A stretch of 64,000 bases of DNA from Mucilaginibacter aurantiaciroseus (GCF_024055595.1 NZ_JAMXOF010000001.1:1550001-1614000), one strand, 5' to 3'. Shown: positions 43,815-53,338, counted from the first letter of the stretch. A program made the numbers and translations. The notes: generated from the sequence alone by a model not told the origin.

Positions 43815-44585
43815 TAATTGATATTTTCCTGTATTACAGATTACAAAAATACAAAACGCAAAGCTAAATAAGTTTATTACGAGGGATATATATTATTTAG
43901 AATCGTTATTGATAGGGTTTGGGTTTTATTGTTGCTAAGACGTAGTTGAGTGTTATTGTGTTACAAATGGTTTAGAGTTTAGAGTGAACTGTTTCCTTGC
44001 AGAGATTTGTTTTAAACTAATCAATCACTAATCTTAAACACGGGCGTTGCCTGCTGCCCGGGCTATGCGTTGCAACTCCTCATTCCAGGCTGCTGATAGA
44101 AGCAGCCTTACATTCCGGGGTTTCCACTGCTATCCCTAACGCAAAAATTCCAATTTGTCATGCTGAGCGATAGCGAAGCATCTAATCGCCGACATGTATT
44201 TGCTATTTGTCTGAACCTGAATTTACCGAATTAATGAATTTTAAAAATATTTCTTTTTTCAAAAGCGCGGGCCTAAACGTCAAAGCGGGCGGGCCGGGAG
44301 TATGGCGGGAATGTCGGTTTAGCTTCGAAGTCCGCGCATGCGGCGAAAAACGTTAAGAACCGGCAGGGAAGGCGGAAGCATCGCTTTGACTTGGCCTTTT
44401 CTTTTGGTTCGTTTTCTTTGTGGCTAAGACAAAGAAAATGAACTTCCACAAGCTTGGCGTTAATCACTTCCGCACCTAACTAAGAACCAATCGGCAACTT
44501 TTCTTATCTAACAATATTTATCTGCGATGAGTTTCCTGCGGTCTGTTCACCTCGTTCAACGACATAATGGACTTTAGTAAACAAA
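43815..44585. other. Intergenic region between gdh and ccmE with repeat-like DNA
   Basis: No supported gene lies in this 771-base gap. At 44044–44150 is a GC-rich stretch (CGGGCGTTGCCTGCTGCCCGG, TTCCGGGGTTTCCACTGCTATC) of a kind I believe recurs between genes in this family. At 44155–44193 is a family E fragment (TGAGCGATAGCGAAGCATC). At 44273–44467 a 64-codon minus frame (HFLCLSHKENEPKEKAKSKR) looks like a recurrent repeat-derived spurious frame. Confidence 0.5.
44155..44193. repeat. Family E repeat fragment
   Basis: TTGTCATGCTGAGCGATAGC followed by GAAGCATCTAATCGCCGAC resembles the two arms of the element at 62616–62709. Confidence 0.55.
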
Positions 44586-44612
44586 AAAAGAGCGCCTTTC
44601 GGGCGCTCTTTT
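44586..44612 (-). terminator. Terminator after glutamate dehydrogenase
   Basis: The stem AAAAGAGCGCC/GGCGCTCTTTT with a 5-base loop and T-run on the minus strand lies 33 bases beyond the gdh stop. Confidence 0.88.
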
Positions 44613-44644
44613 AATATTATAATGGAGATACTATCCCCAATGCA

Positions 44645-46081
44645 TCATGGCCAAACACCAAGGTTTTGGTATGACACGGCTATTTTGTTGATAGCGCCCA
44701 CCATGGCCGAGTTACGCAGGGTACCAATGGCAGGGTTGCTTTTGTAAATCTCGCGGATCTCGTGGTATGAACGGATCATGGTATCTTCCAAACCGGAGTT
44801 TACCAACTCTAACTCGGTTGCACCTTTAACGATGGTCGAGCGTTGTATCGGCGTTAGTGGTACACCTGTAATGCCTTCTACCATGTTAACCAGGTTTAGG
44901 TTTGAGTTTTCTTCGAACCTGCGGTTAATACGGCCAAATGCTACGTGGCTCAGGTTTTTCAACCACTCAAAGTATGATACGGTAACACCACCGGCGTTAG
45001 CATACATATCCGGGATGATCATACCACCTGCTTTGTAAAAAGCTTCTTCAGCTTCTGGTGAAGTTGGGCCGTTTGCACCTTCGGCAATAATTTTTGCCTT
45101 AATGCTGCCGATGTTTTGAATAGTGATCTGGTTCTCTAACGCGGCAGGTACCAAAATATCACATGGCTGCTCCAGGCCGTCCATGGTGTTTTTAAATTCT
45201 TTTTTTGCGCCGGCATATCCTAAGATAGAACCGGTTGCTTTGCGGTGCTGAAACACAGCTTCCACATCAAGGCCATCCTCGTTGTAAATAGCGCCTTCAA
45301 ATTCGCAAAGGCCAACGATGACAGCACCAAACTCTGATAAGAATTTTGCAGAGTAGTAACCCACGTTACCCAAACCCTGTACAATTATTTTCTTGCCGGA
45401 TAAGCCGGTGGTTAAACCAATTTTCTGCATATCCTCGCCAACACTAACACACTCGCGTACGGCAATTGCCACACCACGGCCGGTAGCCTCACGGCGGCCT
45501 GCAATACCGTGTAATGAAATTGGTTTACCTGTAACCGCGCCTAAAGCATCAAGCTGGCCCGGGTTCATGGTAGCGTATGTATCGGCTATCCAGCCCATTT
45601 CGCGCTCGCCCGAACCGTAGTCAGGTGCAGGCACGTCAATGCTGGGGCCTATAAAGTTTTTCTTAATAAGCTCTACCGTGTAACGGCGGGTAATGTTCTC
45701 CAGCTCGCTAACGGTGTAGTTTTTGGGGTTGATCTTGATACCACCTTTTGCACCACCAAAGGGCACGTTTACGATGGCACATTTGTAGGTCATTAGGGCA
45801 GCAAGGGCCATAACCTCATCCTCGTTCACCATTTCGCTGTAGCGGATACCACCTTTTGTTGGCGATTGGTGGTGCGAGTGCTCTACACGCCAGGCATCTA
45901 TAACTTCAAAGCTATTGCCTTTGCGTATCGGGAAACGGAAACGGTAAACACTGTTGCATGATTTGATCTGATCTAACAAACCGGCATCGTGCTGGGTGAA
46001 CTGCGCCGCATGATCGAAGTTTTTACATACATCACCAAAAAAGTGAGTATCCTGATCTGCGGTCGGATTATTGATATTCAT
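44645..46081 (-). CDS. Glu/Leu/Phe/Val-type glutamate dehydrogenase
   Basis: The 478-residue protein has the catalytic region [18 protein letters not shown] (active-site lysine) near 105–120, substrate-binding [17 protein letters not shown], and a Rossmann domain starting at [19 protein letters not shown]. It interconverts glutamate with 2-oxoglutarate and ammonia in the cytoplasm. Cofactor preference was not determined; the residue after the glycine loop is not decisive. It lies between the CcmD-like and ccmE genes with 150-plus bases on its upstream side, so it probably has its own promoter and terminator and is not functionally part of cytochrome maturation. Confidence 0.95.
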   Translation of the reverse strand: MNINNPTADQDTHFFGDVCKNFDHAAQFTQHDAGLLDQIKSCNSVYRFRFPIRKGNSFEVIDAWRVEHSHHQSPTKGGIRYSEMVNEDEVMALAALMTYKCAIVNVPFGGAKGGIKINPKNYTVSELENITRRYTVELIKKNFIGPSIDVPAPDYGSGEREMGWIADTYATMNPGQLDALGAVTGKPISLHGIAGRREATGRGVAIAVRECVSVGEDMQKIGLTTGLSGKKIIVQGLGNVGYYSAKFLSEFGAVIVGLCEFEGAIYNEDGLDVEAVFQHRKATGSILGYAGAKKEFKNTMDGLEQPCDILVPAALENQITIQNIGSIKAKIIAEGANGPTSPEAEEAFYKAGGMIIPDMYANAGGVTVSYFEWLKNLSHVAFGRINRRFEENSNLNLVNMVEGITGVPLTPIQRSTIVKGATELELVNSGLEDTMIRSYHEIREIYKSNPAIGTLRNSAMVGAINKIAVSYQNLGVWP

Positions 46082-46239
46082 AATTTAGAATTGGATAAAT
46101 AATTAATTCCTTAAAAAAGTGCACAAATTTGGTATATTTTTTATCAATAATGCAAATTTAAAAAGTTAGTGTATCGCTTACACATCATATAAAACCCTAC
46201 CCTATTATGGGTTTAAACAGCATAGCGCTATTTTTTGAT

Positions 46240-46440
46240 TTAATTTTCTTTCTCTATTTTTTTTAATCTCCTGTCAATAGTGAACAGGTAAACAGCCAGG
46301 CCGGCAAATACAATTACAATGGTTCCAATCACCACGTAAATTTTGCCTTCGCTGCGCATTTTGTCGGCCATTTCAACATTTTGTGCTTTTACAGCTACAA
46401 AACACAGCAGCATTAATATCAGGGATACAATTCTTTTCAT
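46240..46440 (-). CDS. CcmD-like small membrane protein
   Basis: From ATG 46440 the 66-residue protein has an N-terminal hydrophobic signal-like stretch (KRIVSLILMLLCFVAVKAQN) and one membrane helix (IYVVIGTIVIVFAGLAVYLF) followed by charged IDRRLKKIEKEN. This helix-plus-charged-tail layout matches CcmD-family proteins, which stabilise the CcmC–CcmE complex. The start lies one base after the ccmC stop, showing close coupling. A longer frame to 46470 overlaps ccmC and was not used. The call depends on context as much as on sequence. Confidence 0.75.
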   Translation of the reverse strand: MKRIVSLILMLLCFVAVKAQNVEMADKMRSEGKIYVVIGTIVIVFAGLAVYLFTIDRRLKKIEKEN

Positions 46441-46441
46441 C

Positions 46442-47116
46442 TTAGTTGATTGCGTTCTTTTTATATTCAATTAAACGGATGCGGTAGCGGATAGTGGCTA
46501 TCCAAACCGCCATTAAAGCCCAGGCGATAAAAGCAGGGTACAATACAACACGCATGCGGTTATCCATATCTAATTTGCCAAATGCAGGGTTACCGCCGTT
46601 GCCGGGGTGCAGCGAATCTGTCATGCGTGGTAACACCATGATCAGCACAATCATCACCGGGAAAGCGAAAATGTTATATATGGCCGAGATCTTGGCACGT
46701 TTCTGTTCCTCATCTATCGAGTTACGCAGTACCAGGTAGGCGCAATAAAGCAGGAAAGCTATTGCCGCGCTGTTTTGTTTAGGGTCGTTGCTCCAGTACT
46801 CGCCCCAGGTGTAGCGGGCCCACAGCATGCCGGTTATCAGCCCTAAAACAAAAAAGAAAATGCCTGTATTAGCCGCCTCAACAGCAATAAGGTCGTACTC
46901 CTCTTTACCCGTTTGTAAATATTTTATACTGTAAATTACCGATATGGTGAACACCGTAAACATGGCTATCCACATAGGTACGTGGAAGTAAGTGTTGCGG
47001 ATGGTTTCGTGGAGTATCTCTAACCTTGGCACGCCAAGCAGGAAACCGGCAACAAGCGTGTAAAATATCATTACAACTGCTAATACTTTCCACCAGGTTT
47101 GATAAATGAATTTCAT
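46442..47116 (-). CDS. ccmC: Heme exporter protein CcmC
   Basis: From ATG 47116 the protein has 224 residues. A TTG at 47134 lies inside a TACATTTG −7 element and was rejected. Six hydrophobic segments are seen. The heme-handling WWD-like region reads WARYTWGEYWSNDPKQNSAAIAF near 95–117, and EILHETIRNTYFHVPMWIAMF holds an expected conserved His. CcmC loads heme onto CcmE in the inner membrane. The CcmD-like gene follows at once. The tryptophan motif is degenerate (YWSNDP instead of WVWDP), a form that seems usual in Bacteroidota. Confidence 0.9.
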   Translation of the reverse strand: MKFIYQTWWKVLAVVMIFYTLVAGFLLGVPRLEILHETIRNTYFHVPMWIAMFTVFTISVIYSIKYLQTGKEEYDLIAVEAANTGIFFFVLGLITGMLWARYTWGEYWSNDPKQNSAAIAFLLYCAYLVLRNSIDEEQKRAKISAIYNIFAFPVMIVLIMVLPRMTDSLHPGNGGNPAFGKLDMDNRMRVVLYPAFIAWALMAVWIATIRYRIRLIEYKKNAIN

Positions 47117-47131
47117 ATATAAATTATGCTG

Positions 47132-47139
47132 CAAATGTA
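47132..47139 (-). promoter_or_regulatory. Probable −7 element of ccmC
   Basis: On the minus strand TACATTTG matches TAnnTTTG, 15 bases before the chosen ccmC ATG. No good −33 TTTG was seen. It argues against the longer TTG start. Confidence 0.45.
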
Positions 47140-47392
47140 CTAATTAGATGATTTGATTTATGCACTCCACGTTATTATTAGCAATGTTTCATTATGCATG
47201 CATATCAATTATGATTGTTATTTTAAGATGTTGGTTGAATTGAAAGATTGATAGGGGTTTACATTTGTGTGATGAGCTAATTTTGAGGCAGCGCAGCAAG
47301 GAAACGCGAAGTATCACGTCTTTGGCAGAGACATACTTATCTAACAAGATTTTTCCTCGTACCCCGTTCAAAATGACAAGGGAAAGTGTTTA

Positions 47393-48580
47393 TCAATTCA
47401 CCATCTGCTCCAACGGTTCATAATCAACCGGCAGCAGGTTGGCCAGTTTGGCTTTACTCCACGTCCCCTCATACAGCGGACTATCAGCCACTACCGTACC
47501 ATTCAGGTCAAAATACACGGCGGGGCTAAGCAAGGTTATCACACTGGTTTCAAAATTCTCCATATCCAGCGGGCGGTACAGGTCTTTAAAGTCCTGCGTT
47601 TCGTGCTTTTTGGTGTAAACTACATACAGGTAATTGGGGAACGTCATCACAAATAAGCCTTCTTGCAGTGGTTTACGAATGATCTGGTAAGCGGTTAAGG
47701 CAGGTTTGGTAAGTTTCTCTTTATGCCAACGGGGCATATCCTGCTGTGCTAACCAATGCCTCGTGGAATCGCGGTTAAACATCTGGAACTGCTTTAGCTT
47801 GCGTTGTATTAGCAGATCTGGCGCGCGGTTAGGGTCAATGGTTCGGTTAAAATCGTAGATCTCGAACCCTTCCTGCTTAAGCTTGTTCTTATACAATGAC
47901 CTATAAAAATGCCTTGCCGAACCATAGTAAGCTTCATCACGTTTTAACTTCCATTTAGCTTTTTGCACTTCGGTACCGGGTAGTTCTTCAAACAGCGCAC
48001 GGCCGGCGTAGCTTATAGTGTTATTAAGGCTGCTGCTTAAAAACTCCTTCAGCAAAAACTTAACTCTATATCCAAGGGCCTCATTTTTCATCACCAAAAA
48101 TTCATCGGTTGATGCCTCCAGCTCCATTTTTTTACGGCTATAAGCCAGGCTCAGTATTCTCGGGTTCTCTATCTTACAATATTTAGCGTTTTCGGTAACC
48201 CCTATAAAATCTTTCTTAAACAGTTCAAAGTTCTTCTTCCAGTCGGCATTGCTGGTGATGATCACTTCGCGCATCATCAGCACCTTTGTCGTAAGCGTTA
48301 TAGCTAAGTTAGTAGTTGCTGACCCTACCATTACCTTTTGGGTGTACTCTTCAAAACCAATGGCAGATACAATTAGATCGTACTGACCGGGCTTAACACC
48401 CCGCAGGGTAAATGTGCCATCATCATTAGTGGCCGTACCAAATGTGGCGTTGTTTAAAAACACACTGGCTTTTGCTACCGGGTTATTTGAGCCTGTAAGC
48501 ACTTTACCGCTGATAACGCTTTGGGCGGCCGCGGTAAAACTGAGGGTTATGCAAACAAATAAAAAGCACCAGCTTCGCAT
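47393..48580 (-). CDS. Exported carboxypeptidase-regulatory-like (CarboxypepD_reg) domain protein
   Basis: From ATG 48580 the 395-residue protein has a signal peptide (SWCFLFVCITLSFTAAAQ). The beta-domain at about 22–105 (VISGKVLTGSNNPVAKASVFL, GTATNDDGTFTLRGVKPGQYDLIVSAIGFEEYTQKV) resembles those at the start of SusC receptors. The rest (about 110–390) is a conserved Bacteroidota region of unknown function, rich in Lys, Tyr and Phe. Longer frames via ATG 48610 or GTG 48622 overlap ccmB and lack a signal at the start. It lies between ccmB and ccmC; whether it helps cytochrome maturation is unknown. Confidence 0.82.
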   Translation of the reverse strand: MRSWCFLFVCITLSFTAAAQSVISGKVLTGSNNPVAKASVFLNNATFGTATNDDGTFTLRGVKPGQYDLIVSAIGFEEYTQKVMVGSATTNLAITLTTKVLMMREVIITSNADWKKNFELFKKDFIGVTENAKYCKIENPRILSLAYSRKKMELEASTDEFLVMKNEALGYRVKFLLKEFLSSSLNNTISYAGRALFEELPGTEVQKAKWKLKRDEAYYGSARHFYRSLYKNKLKQEGFEIYDFNRTIDPNRAPDLLIQRKLKQFQMFNRDSTRHWLAQQDMPRWHKEKLTKPALTAYQIIRKPLQEGLFVMTFPNYLYVVYTKKHETQDFKDLYRPLDMENFETSVITLLSPAVYFDLNGTVVADSPLYEGTWSKAKLANLLPVDYEPLEQMVN

Positions 48581-48609
48581 TGTAAAATGGTGTATTGTGA
48601 TTGAAAACA

Positions 48610-49293
48610 TTAGTCGCGCCACAAGTATGGGAAAAGAATTAATGATGACGCAATAACGATGATATTTATTGCTAATAACACACCAATGTTACCAAAGCTA
48701 AGGCTACGGTCTATCCCATCCATAGCGGCTTTGCTTACCCTAACCAGCAAAAGTATTACCGGGATTATAACCGGAAAGCTTAGAATAGCCATTAACGTGC
48801 CGTTATTGCCTGCCTTTGATGCGATGGCCGAGATCATGGTGAACACGGTAGAAAAACTCATGGCGCCAAATAGCACAGCTACAAAATAGAACACCTCATC
48901 GCCTACCGGATTAGGGAAAAATAGTTTATAAACCAGTAAAGCCAAAACGCTTAAAAGCGACATCAACAAAGTATTGTAAATGGTTTTTGACAGGATGATT
49001 GCCTGCGGATGCGCGATTGAATAATAATAAAGCAAGCGCGCTTTGCTCTCCTGCAAAAAGCTTTTGGCTATGGCGTTTACCGATGCAAACAGCATAATGA
49101 TCCAGAACAGGATGTTCCAAACTATGGGGTAACCCTGGCTCTCTTTAAAACCCGGGTTAAGGTTAAAGGATATGTAGCAGACAAACACGGTAGAAACGAT
49201 ATAAAGCAGGATGCCATTGAAGGCGTATTTGGAGCGCCATTCCAGGATAATTTCCTTCTTTAAAAGTTCAATAGTTTGCCCCACAAGTTTCAT
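48610..49293 (-). CDS. ccmB: Heme exporter protein CcmB
   Basis: The 227-residue protein starts KLVGQTIELLKKEIILEWRSKYAFNG and has six hydrophobic segments, the layout of CcmB, the membrane subunit of the CcmAB transporter that releases heme-loaded CcmE. The typical motif SKARLLYYYSIAHPQAIILSK (QESKARLL) is visible at about 85–105. The ATPase subunit CcmA is not in the window. The gene is first in the minus-strand ccm run. Confidence 0.9.
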   Translation of the reverse strand: MKLVGQTIELLKKEIILEWRSKYAFNGILLYIVSTVFVCYISFNLNPGFKESQGYPIVWNILFWIIMLFASVNAIAKSFLQESKARLLYYYSIAHPQAIILSKTIYNTLLMSLLSVLALLVYKLFFPNPVGDEVFYFVAVLFGAMSFSTVFTMISAIASKAGNNGTLMAILSFPVIIPVILLLVRVSKAAMDGIDRSLSFGNIGVLLAINIIVIASSLILFPYLWRD

Positions 49294-49308
49294 ACTGCAA
49301 AGTAAGCT

Positions 49309-49472
49309 AAAAAGTCGGGAAGTCGGAAAAGTCGAAAGTTGGAGGTATAAAACATGTTATGGTGAGCCTGTCGAACCCTTAGCCGGGCGCTCAGGTCTTC
49401 GACAAGCTCAGACTAACATTTCACTTCGGACTTCCCGGACTTTTCTCACTTTCGGACTTCCCGACTTTTCCG
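49309..49472. repeat. Nested inverted repeat: outer AAGTCGGGAAGTC arms around a family D element
   Basis: The outer arms AAAGTCGGGAAGTCGGAAAA (from about 49311) and TTTCGGACTTCCCGACTTTT (to about 49470) are inverted. Inside lies the family D hairpin (49352–49419: GGTGAGCCTGTCGAACCC and GTCTTCGACAAGCTCAGAC). The whole fills the gap between divergent ccmB and the SDR gene. Confidence 0.7.
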
Positions 49473-49494
49473 TCTAAAAACTTACCTTAGCACC

Positions 49495-50307
49495 ATGAAA
49501 AACCTGCAGCTTAGTAATAAATGGGTATTGGTAACCGGCGCATCCAGCGGCCTTGGGCAGGAAATGGCCCGCCAACTGGCAAATGTGCACAAAGCCAACC
49601 TGATCATAGCCGCCCGCCGTGCCGATAAGCTGAACGAGTTAAAGGCCGAACTGGAGCAAGCCGCAGGTATCAAAGTAAAAGTAATTGTTGCAGACCTTTC
49701 CATCCCCGAAGAGGCCGACCGTGTAATTGCCGAGAGCATTGCAGATAATAACCTATATGCCGCCATCTTAAATGCCGGAGTAACCTACTTTGGCCGCCAT
49801 ACCGAACTGGCTTGGGACAACTTTGAAAGCATCCTTAAAACCAACGTAATTGGTGTAGTACGCATGACCAACAGCCTTGTAAAATATTTTGAACAACCAG
49901 GTATGCAAGGCGGCCTGATGCTGGTATCCAGCATGGCAGGGTTCTTCCCGGTGCCCTACCAGGCGGCATATTCTGCAACTAAGGCGTTTATTACCGCTTT
50001 TGGTAACGCCTTGCATAACGAACTAACCAACCCTAATTTTTCCATAACTGTATTTGCACCCGGCGGCATCGCTACCGAAATGACCGACAACAGCAAATTT
50101 AACGAGCTTAAAGGCTGGCTGATGCCTGTAAGTGTGGCATCAGAAGAAGCTATCCACGCACTGGTTACCCGCAAGTACAATTATGTACCGGGCCTGCTTA
50201 ATCGCCTTGGTAACGTGTTCATGAACTTTTTGCCAAGCAAATTTATTGGCGGTAAAATGAGCAAGGTATATTTAAAATCGCTTAACAAAGCGCAGCAAGG
50301 GTCATAA
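49495..50307 (+). CDS. Short-chain dehydrogenase/reductase
   Basis: The 270-residue SDR has the cofactor loop TGASSGLGQEMA (TGxxxGxG) near 15–26, NAGVTYFG at about 90, the catalytic Ser in MLVSSMAGF and YxxxK in YQAAYSATKAF. Its C-terminus is longer than that of minimal SDRs, with a hydrophobic stretch NRLGNVFMNFLPSKF like the lipid-related DltE/YqjQ-type SDRs. It acts in the cytoplasm with NAD(P)H on an unknown substrate. The stop overlaps the start of the MGMT gene (TAATG), so the two are translationally coupled. Confidence 0.92.
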   Translation: MKNLQLSNKWVLVTGASSGLGQEMARQLANVHKANLIIAARRADKLNELKAELEQAAGIKVKVIVADLSIPEEADRVIAESIADNNLYAAILNAGVTYFGRHTELAWDNFESILKTNVIGVVRMTNSLVKYFEQPGMQGGLMLVSSMAGFFPVPYQAAYSATKAFITAFGNALHNELTNPNFSITVFAPGGIATEMTDNSKFNELKGWLMPVSVASEEAIHALVTRKYNYVPGLLNRLGNVFMNFLPSKFIGGKMSKVYLKSLNKAQQGS

Positions 50308-50792
50308 TGTACGAAGTATATCACCGCACACCCCTTGGCGTGGCCCTGTTGGTTGCAGATGATACGCATTTGATGAAGGTTTCCATCCGCGATGAGGGCG
50401 TGGAAGAAACGACAACTAACTCCCCCATCCTGCTGGAAACCATCAAACAACTGGACGAGTATTTTGCCGGGGACAGGAAAGACTTTGACCTGCCGCTAAA
50501 CCAGCCGGGCTCAGATTTTCAGCAAACGGTATGGCAGGAGCTGTTGAACATCCCCTACGGAACAACTATTACTTACCATCAGCAATCGCATAAAATGAAA
50601 AATCCGCTGGCTATCCGAGCAATTGCGGCAGCCAACGGAAAAAATAATTTATGGGTGGTAGTTCCATGCCATCGCGTTATTGGTAGCAACGGCAGCCTTA
50701 CCGGTTATGCAGGTGGCCTTTGGCGAAAGCAATGGCTTTTAGAACACGAGGCCCGGGTAATGGGCACCGGCCAAACTAAGCTGGCTTTTTAA
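50307..50792 (+). CDS. Methylated-DNA–[protein]-cysteine S-methyltransferase
   Basis: The 161-residue protein has the alkyl-acceptor site VVPCHRVIGSNGSLTGYAGG, and the DNA-binding helix region FQQTVWQELLNIPYGTTITY with RAIAAANGKN. It removes the methyl group from O6-methylguanine in DNA by irreversible transfer to the cysteine in PCHR. It lacks an Ada-type N-terminal domain, so it is the stand-alone Ogt class. It is coupled to the SDR gene, and its 3' end overlaps the convergent kinase gene by 17 bases. Confidence 0.96.
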   Translation: MYEVYHRTPLGVALLVADDTHLMKVSIRDEGVEETTTNSPILLETIKQLDEYFAGDRKDFDLPLNQPGSDFQQTVWQELLNIPYGTTITYHQQSHKMKNPLAIRAIAAANGKNNLWVVVPCHRVIGSNGSLTGYAGGLWRKQWLLEHEARVMGTGQTKLAF

Positions 50793-52722
50793 CCTCGGGC
50801 TTAGCTTTTAAAAGCTTCAGCATTTTGGCGTGCAGCTCGTGCGCCTCAAATGGTTTTGCCAATACATCATTCATCCCTGCAGATAATGCCTCTAACTGTT
50901 CGTGCTCAAAGGCCGATGCAGAAAGGGAAATAATAGGCACACTGCGCATCGGCTCCTCAAACTCGGTGCGGATCATGCGGGCAGCCTGGTAACCATTTAA
51001 GCCCGGCATGTGGGTATCCATTAGTACCAAATCGTATTCGTTCACTTTAAGCAAGTCAATGGCTTTGTTGCCGCTATCGGCTGTTTCCACGGTAACATTC
51101 CAGTCCTTTAACATCTTCGATACCATAAACTGGTTGATCAAGTTATCTTCTGCCACCAAAACGCGTACGTTCACAAACGGGGCCAATTTTTTATTAGGCT
51201 TAGGCAATTTCTTTTCGGGCTTTGGTTTAGCTACGCCAAACCAGTTGGTAAAGTTAAACACGCTACCCTGCCCAACTTTGCTACTCACGGCAAGGTCGCC
51301 CCCTTTAAGTTCTATCAGTTTTTTTACAATGGTTAGGCCAAGGCCTGTACCACCGTATTTGTTGGCCGTGTCATCTTCGGCTTGCTCAAACGATTCAAAT
51401 ATTTTCGACAGCCTGTCTGTAGGGATGCCTATACCGGTATCCTCCACGCTAAATTTCAACTTAACTTTATCATTTAGCTTTTGAAGTACAGATACGGTAA
51501 GCTTTACGCGGCCACGATGGGTAAATTTAATGGCATTACTCAGTAAATTCATCAGGATCTGGTTTAATCGCAACGAATCTATTTGTAAACTTTCGGGCAC
51601 ATCATTATCTATCTCCAGTAAAAACTCGATGTCTTTTTCATCAGCATTAAACTTCAACAGCCCAAATACAGAATTTACTATACTACGCAGGTTATTGGCC
51701 GACCGTACAATACTAAATTTACCAGCCTCTATTTTAGAGATATCCAACACATCGTTTATCACACCCAATAACGAGCGCGATGATGTTTCCAGCATATCCA
51801 ACAGGTTGCCCTGCTGCTCGTTTATAGGCGATTTACGCAACAGGTTACTCAGGCCAATAATGCCGTTAACGGGTGTGCGCAATTCGTGGCTCATATTAGC
51901 CAAAAAGGTTTCTTTTACTTTTTTACCGTATTCGGCAAGCTCTTTTGATTTGATGAGCTGCTGTTGATAGCTCTTTTGCGGCGAACTGTCGCTGATATTA
52001 ATAAAAATAGTTTTACCACGTAAGGACGCACGACATTCCACCCAGATAACGCGTTTGTCGAAAGTTTTAAACTGAAATTCGAATACCGAAAAATTCCGGT
52101 TATCTTTAATGATCTCACCAAATTTCTTGCGCAGATCGGCACGGTTGGCTTCAATGGCAAGGTCAACTATATTTGTCCCAAAAACCTCGGTTTGTTTAAA
52201 ACCTAAAATGGCTTCAACTGCAGGATTAATAGTTTTTATGCGTAGCGTATCGGCATCAACAGAACAAATAATGTCTGCGCTGTTTTTTACCACCATGGCA
52301 AAGTTCTGCAGCTCGTCGTTCTTTTGTTTGATCTCTTCCTGCTGGCGGGCGAGGGTTACAAAGGCATCAACTTTTGCTGATGTTATATAAGGGTCGAGTG
52401 GTTTAAAAAGGTAATCTACCGCGCCGGCGCTAAAGCCTCTAACAGCATACTTGGCTTCTTTAGATATGGCGGTAACGAAGATCACCATAATATCCTTTGT
52501 ACGGGGATTTGATTTTAGCATCTCTACCAGTTCAAAGCCATCCATTTCGGGCATCTGAACATCAACAAGTGCTATTGATATATTGTTATCCCAGGCAATT
52601 TTGAGGGCATCATTAGGCGAAGTAGTGCTAAATAACCGTATATCGGTACGGGTAAGCAGTGCTTCAAGCGCTATAATATTTTCCTCCCTATCGTCAACAA
52701 TAAGGATATTAATGGGGGTCAT
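50776..52722 (-). CDS. Hybrid histidine kinase with receivers at both ends (REC-PAS-HisKA-HATPase-REC)
   Basis: The 648-residue cytoplasmic protein has no membrane segment. Domains in order: receiver (1–125; phospho-acceptor Asp54 in ALVDVQMPEM, Lys107 in FKPLD), PAS (about 138–250), HisKA with His279 in FLANMSHELRTPVN, HATPase with NLLSNAIKFTHRG, EDTGIGIP and GGTGLGLTI, and a C-terminal receiver (VRVLVAEDNLINQFMVSKML, LVLMDTHMPGLNG). The N-terminal receiver can take phosphate from another kinase, presumably the one encoded at 54166. It is last in the four-gene operon, 22 bases after cheB. Confidence 0.95.
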   Translation of the reverse strand: MTPINILIVDDREENIIALEALLTRTDIRLFSTTSPNDALKIAWDNNISIALVDVQMPEMDGFELVEMLKSNPRTKDIMVIFVTAISKEAKYAVRGFSAGAVDYLFKPLDPYITSAKVDAFVTLARQQEEIKQKNDELQNFAMVVKNSADIICSVDADTLRIKTINPAVEAILGFKQTEVFGTNIVDLAIEANRADLRKKFGEIIKDNRNFSVFEFQFKTFDKRVIWVECRASLRGKTIFINISDSSPQKSYQQQLIKSKELAEYGKKVKETFLANMSHELRTPVNGIIGLSNLLRKSPINEQQGNLLDMLETSSRSLLGVINDVLDISKIEAGKFSIVRSANNLRSIVNSVFGLLKFNADEKDIEFLLEIDNDVPESLQIDSLRLNQILMNLLSNAIKFTHRGRVKLTVSVLQKLNDKVKLKFSVEDTGIGIPTDRLSKIFESFEQAEDDTANKYGGTGLGLTIVKKLIELKGGDLAVSSKVGQGSVFNFTNWFGVAKPKPEKKLPKPNKKLAPFVNVRVLVAEDNLINQFMVSKMLKDWNVTVETADSGNKAIDLLKVNEYDLVLMDTHMPGLNGYQAARMIRTEFEEPMRSVPIISLSASAFEHEQLEALSAGMNDVLAKPFEAHELHAKMLKLLKAKPEVKKPA

Positions 52723-52744
52723 CTAATTATTAATAAGTATCAGG

Positions 52745-53338
52745 TTAATTCTTATTTCCGAGTAGTTCAAAAATTTCTATTGTGCGTAAAATATATTCTG
52801 CGGCGTGTATATTAATTGCAGACTGCGGCATTTCCGCCATTTCTGCATCCTGCGGGTCTTGAGCTATTGTTAAAGCACCGTTTTGGCGTAATTTCAACAG
52901 GCCTTCTGCCCCATCTTGGTTAGCGCCCGAAAATAAAACAGCGGTAACACGCTCTTTATAAACCTCAGCAACGCTCTCAAAAGTTACATCGATAGATGGT
53001 TTTGAGTACCATACGGCTTCAGACACATCAAGGCTAAAAAAACCTTCATTTTCTACCAGAGAGTGATAATTTGCCGGGGCGATGTAAATCGTATTCCCCT
53101 GAATTGGCTCTTTGTCACTAATTTCCCTCAGACACATACGGCTATTTTCTGCGAATAGTTTTTCTATCTCACTAAAAAAATTCTTTTTCCGGTGGATAAT
53201 GATAATCACCGTTTTATCAAAATTTTCGGGCAGTAGTTTTACCAGTTTGAACAATAGTTTAAACGACCCCGCCGAACCGCCCAAAAGCAGTATTTTGGAT
53301 TGCGCCCAGCGTTGCTTTATACGATTATCAAGAGCCAA
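52745..53338 (-). CDS. CheB-type protein-glutamate methylesterase, no receiver domain
   Basis: The 197-residue protein is a stand-alone CheB catalytic domain: LLGGSAGSFKLL (catalytic Ser), IIIHRKKNFF (His) and LFSGANQDGAEGLLKLR (Asp). It starts at a TTG (53338) overlapping the cheR stop by 11 bases; no ATG fits before the first strand. CheB removes methyl groups from glutamates of receptors, opposing CheR. Lack of a receiver means control must come through another route. No chemoreceptor (MCP) or flagellar gene is seen in the window. Confidence 0.93.
   Translation of the reverse strand: MALDNRIKQRWAQSKILLLGGSAGSFKLLFKLVKLLPENFDKTVIIIIHRKKNFFSEIEKLFAENSRMCLREISDKEPIQGNTIYIAPANYHSLVENEGFFSLDVSEAVWYSKPSIDVTFESVAEVYKERVTAVLFSGANQDGAEGLLKLRQNGALTIAQDPQDAEMAEMPQSAINIHAAEYILRTIEIFELLGNKN

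Noticed and set aside
44273..44467. 64-codon minus-strand frame (MINAKLVEVHFLCLSHKE...)
   Set aside because: It lies in repeat-like DNA, has unnatural composition and no spacing relation to a gene; likely spurious.
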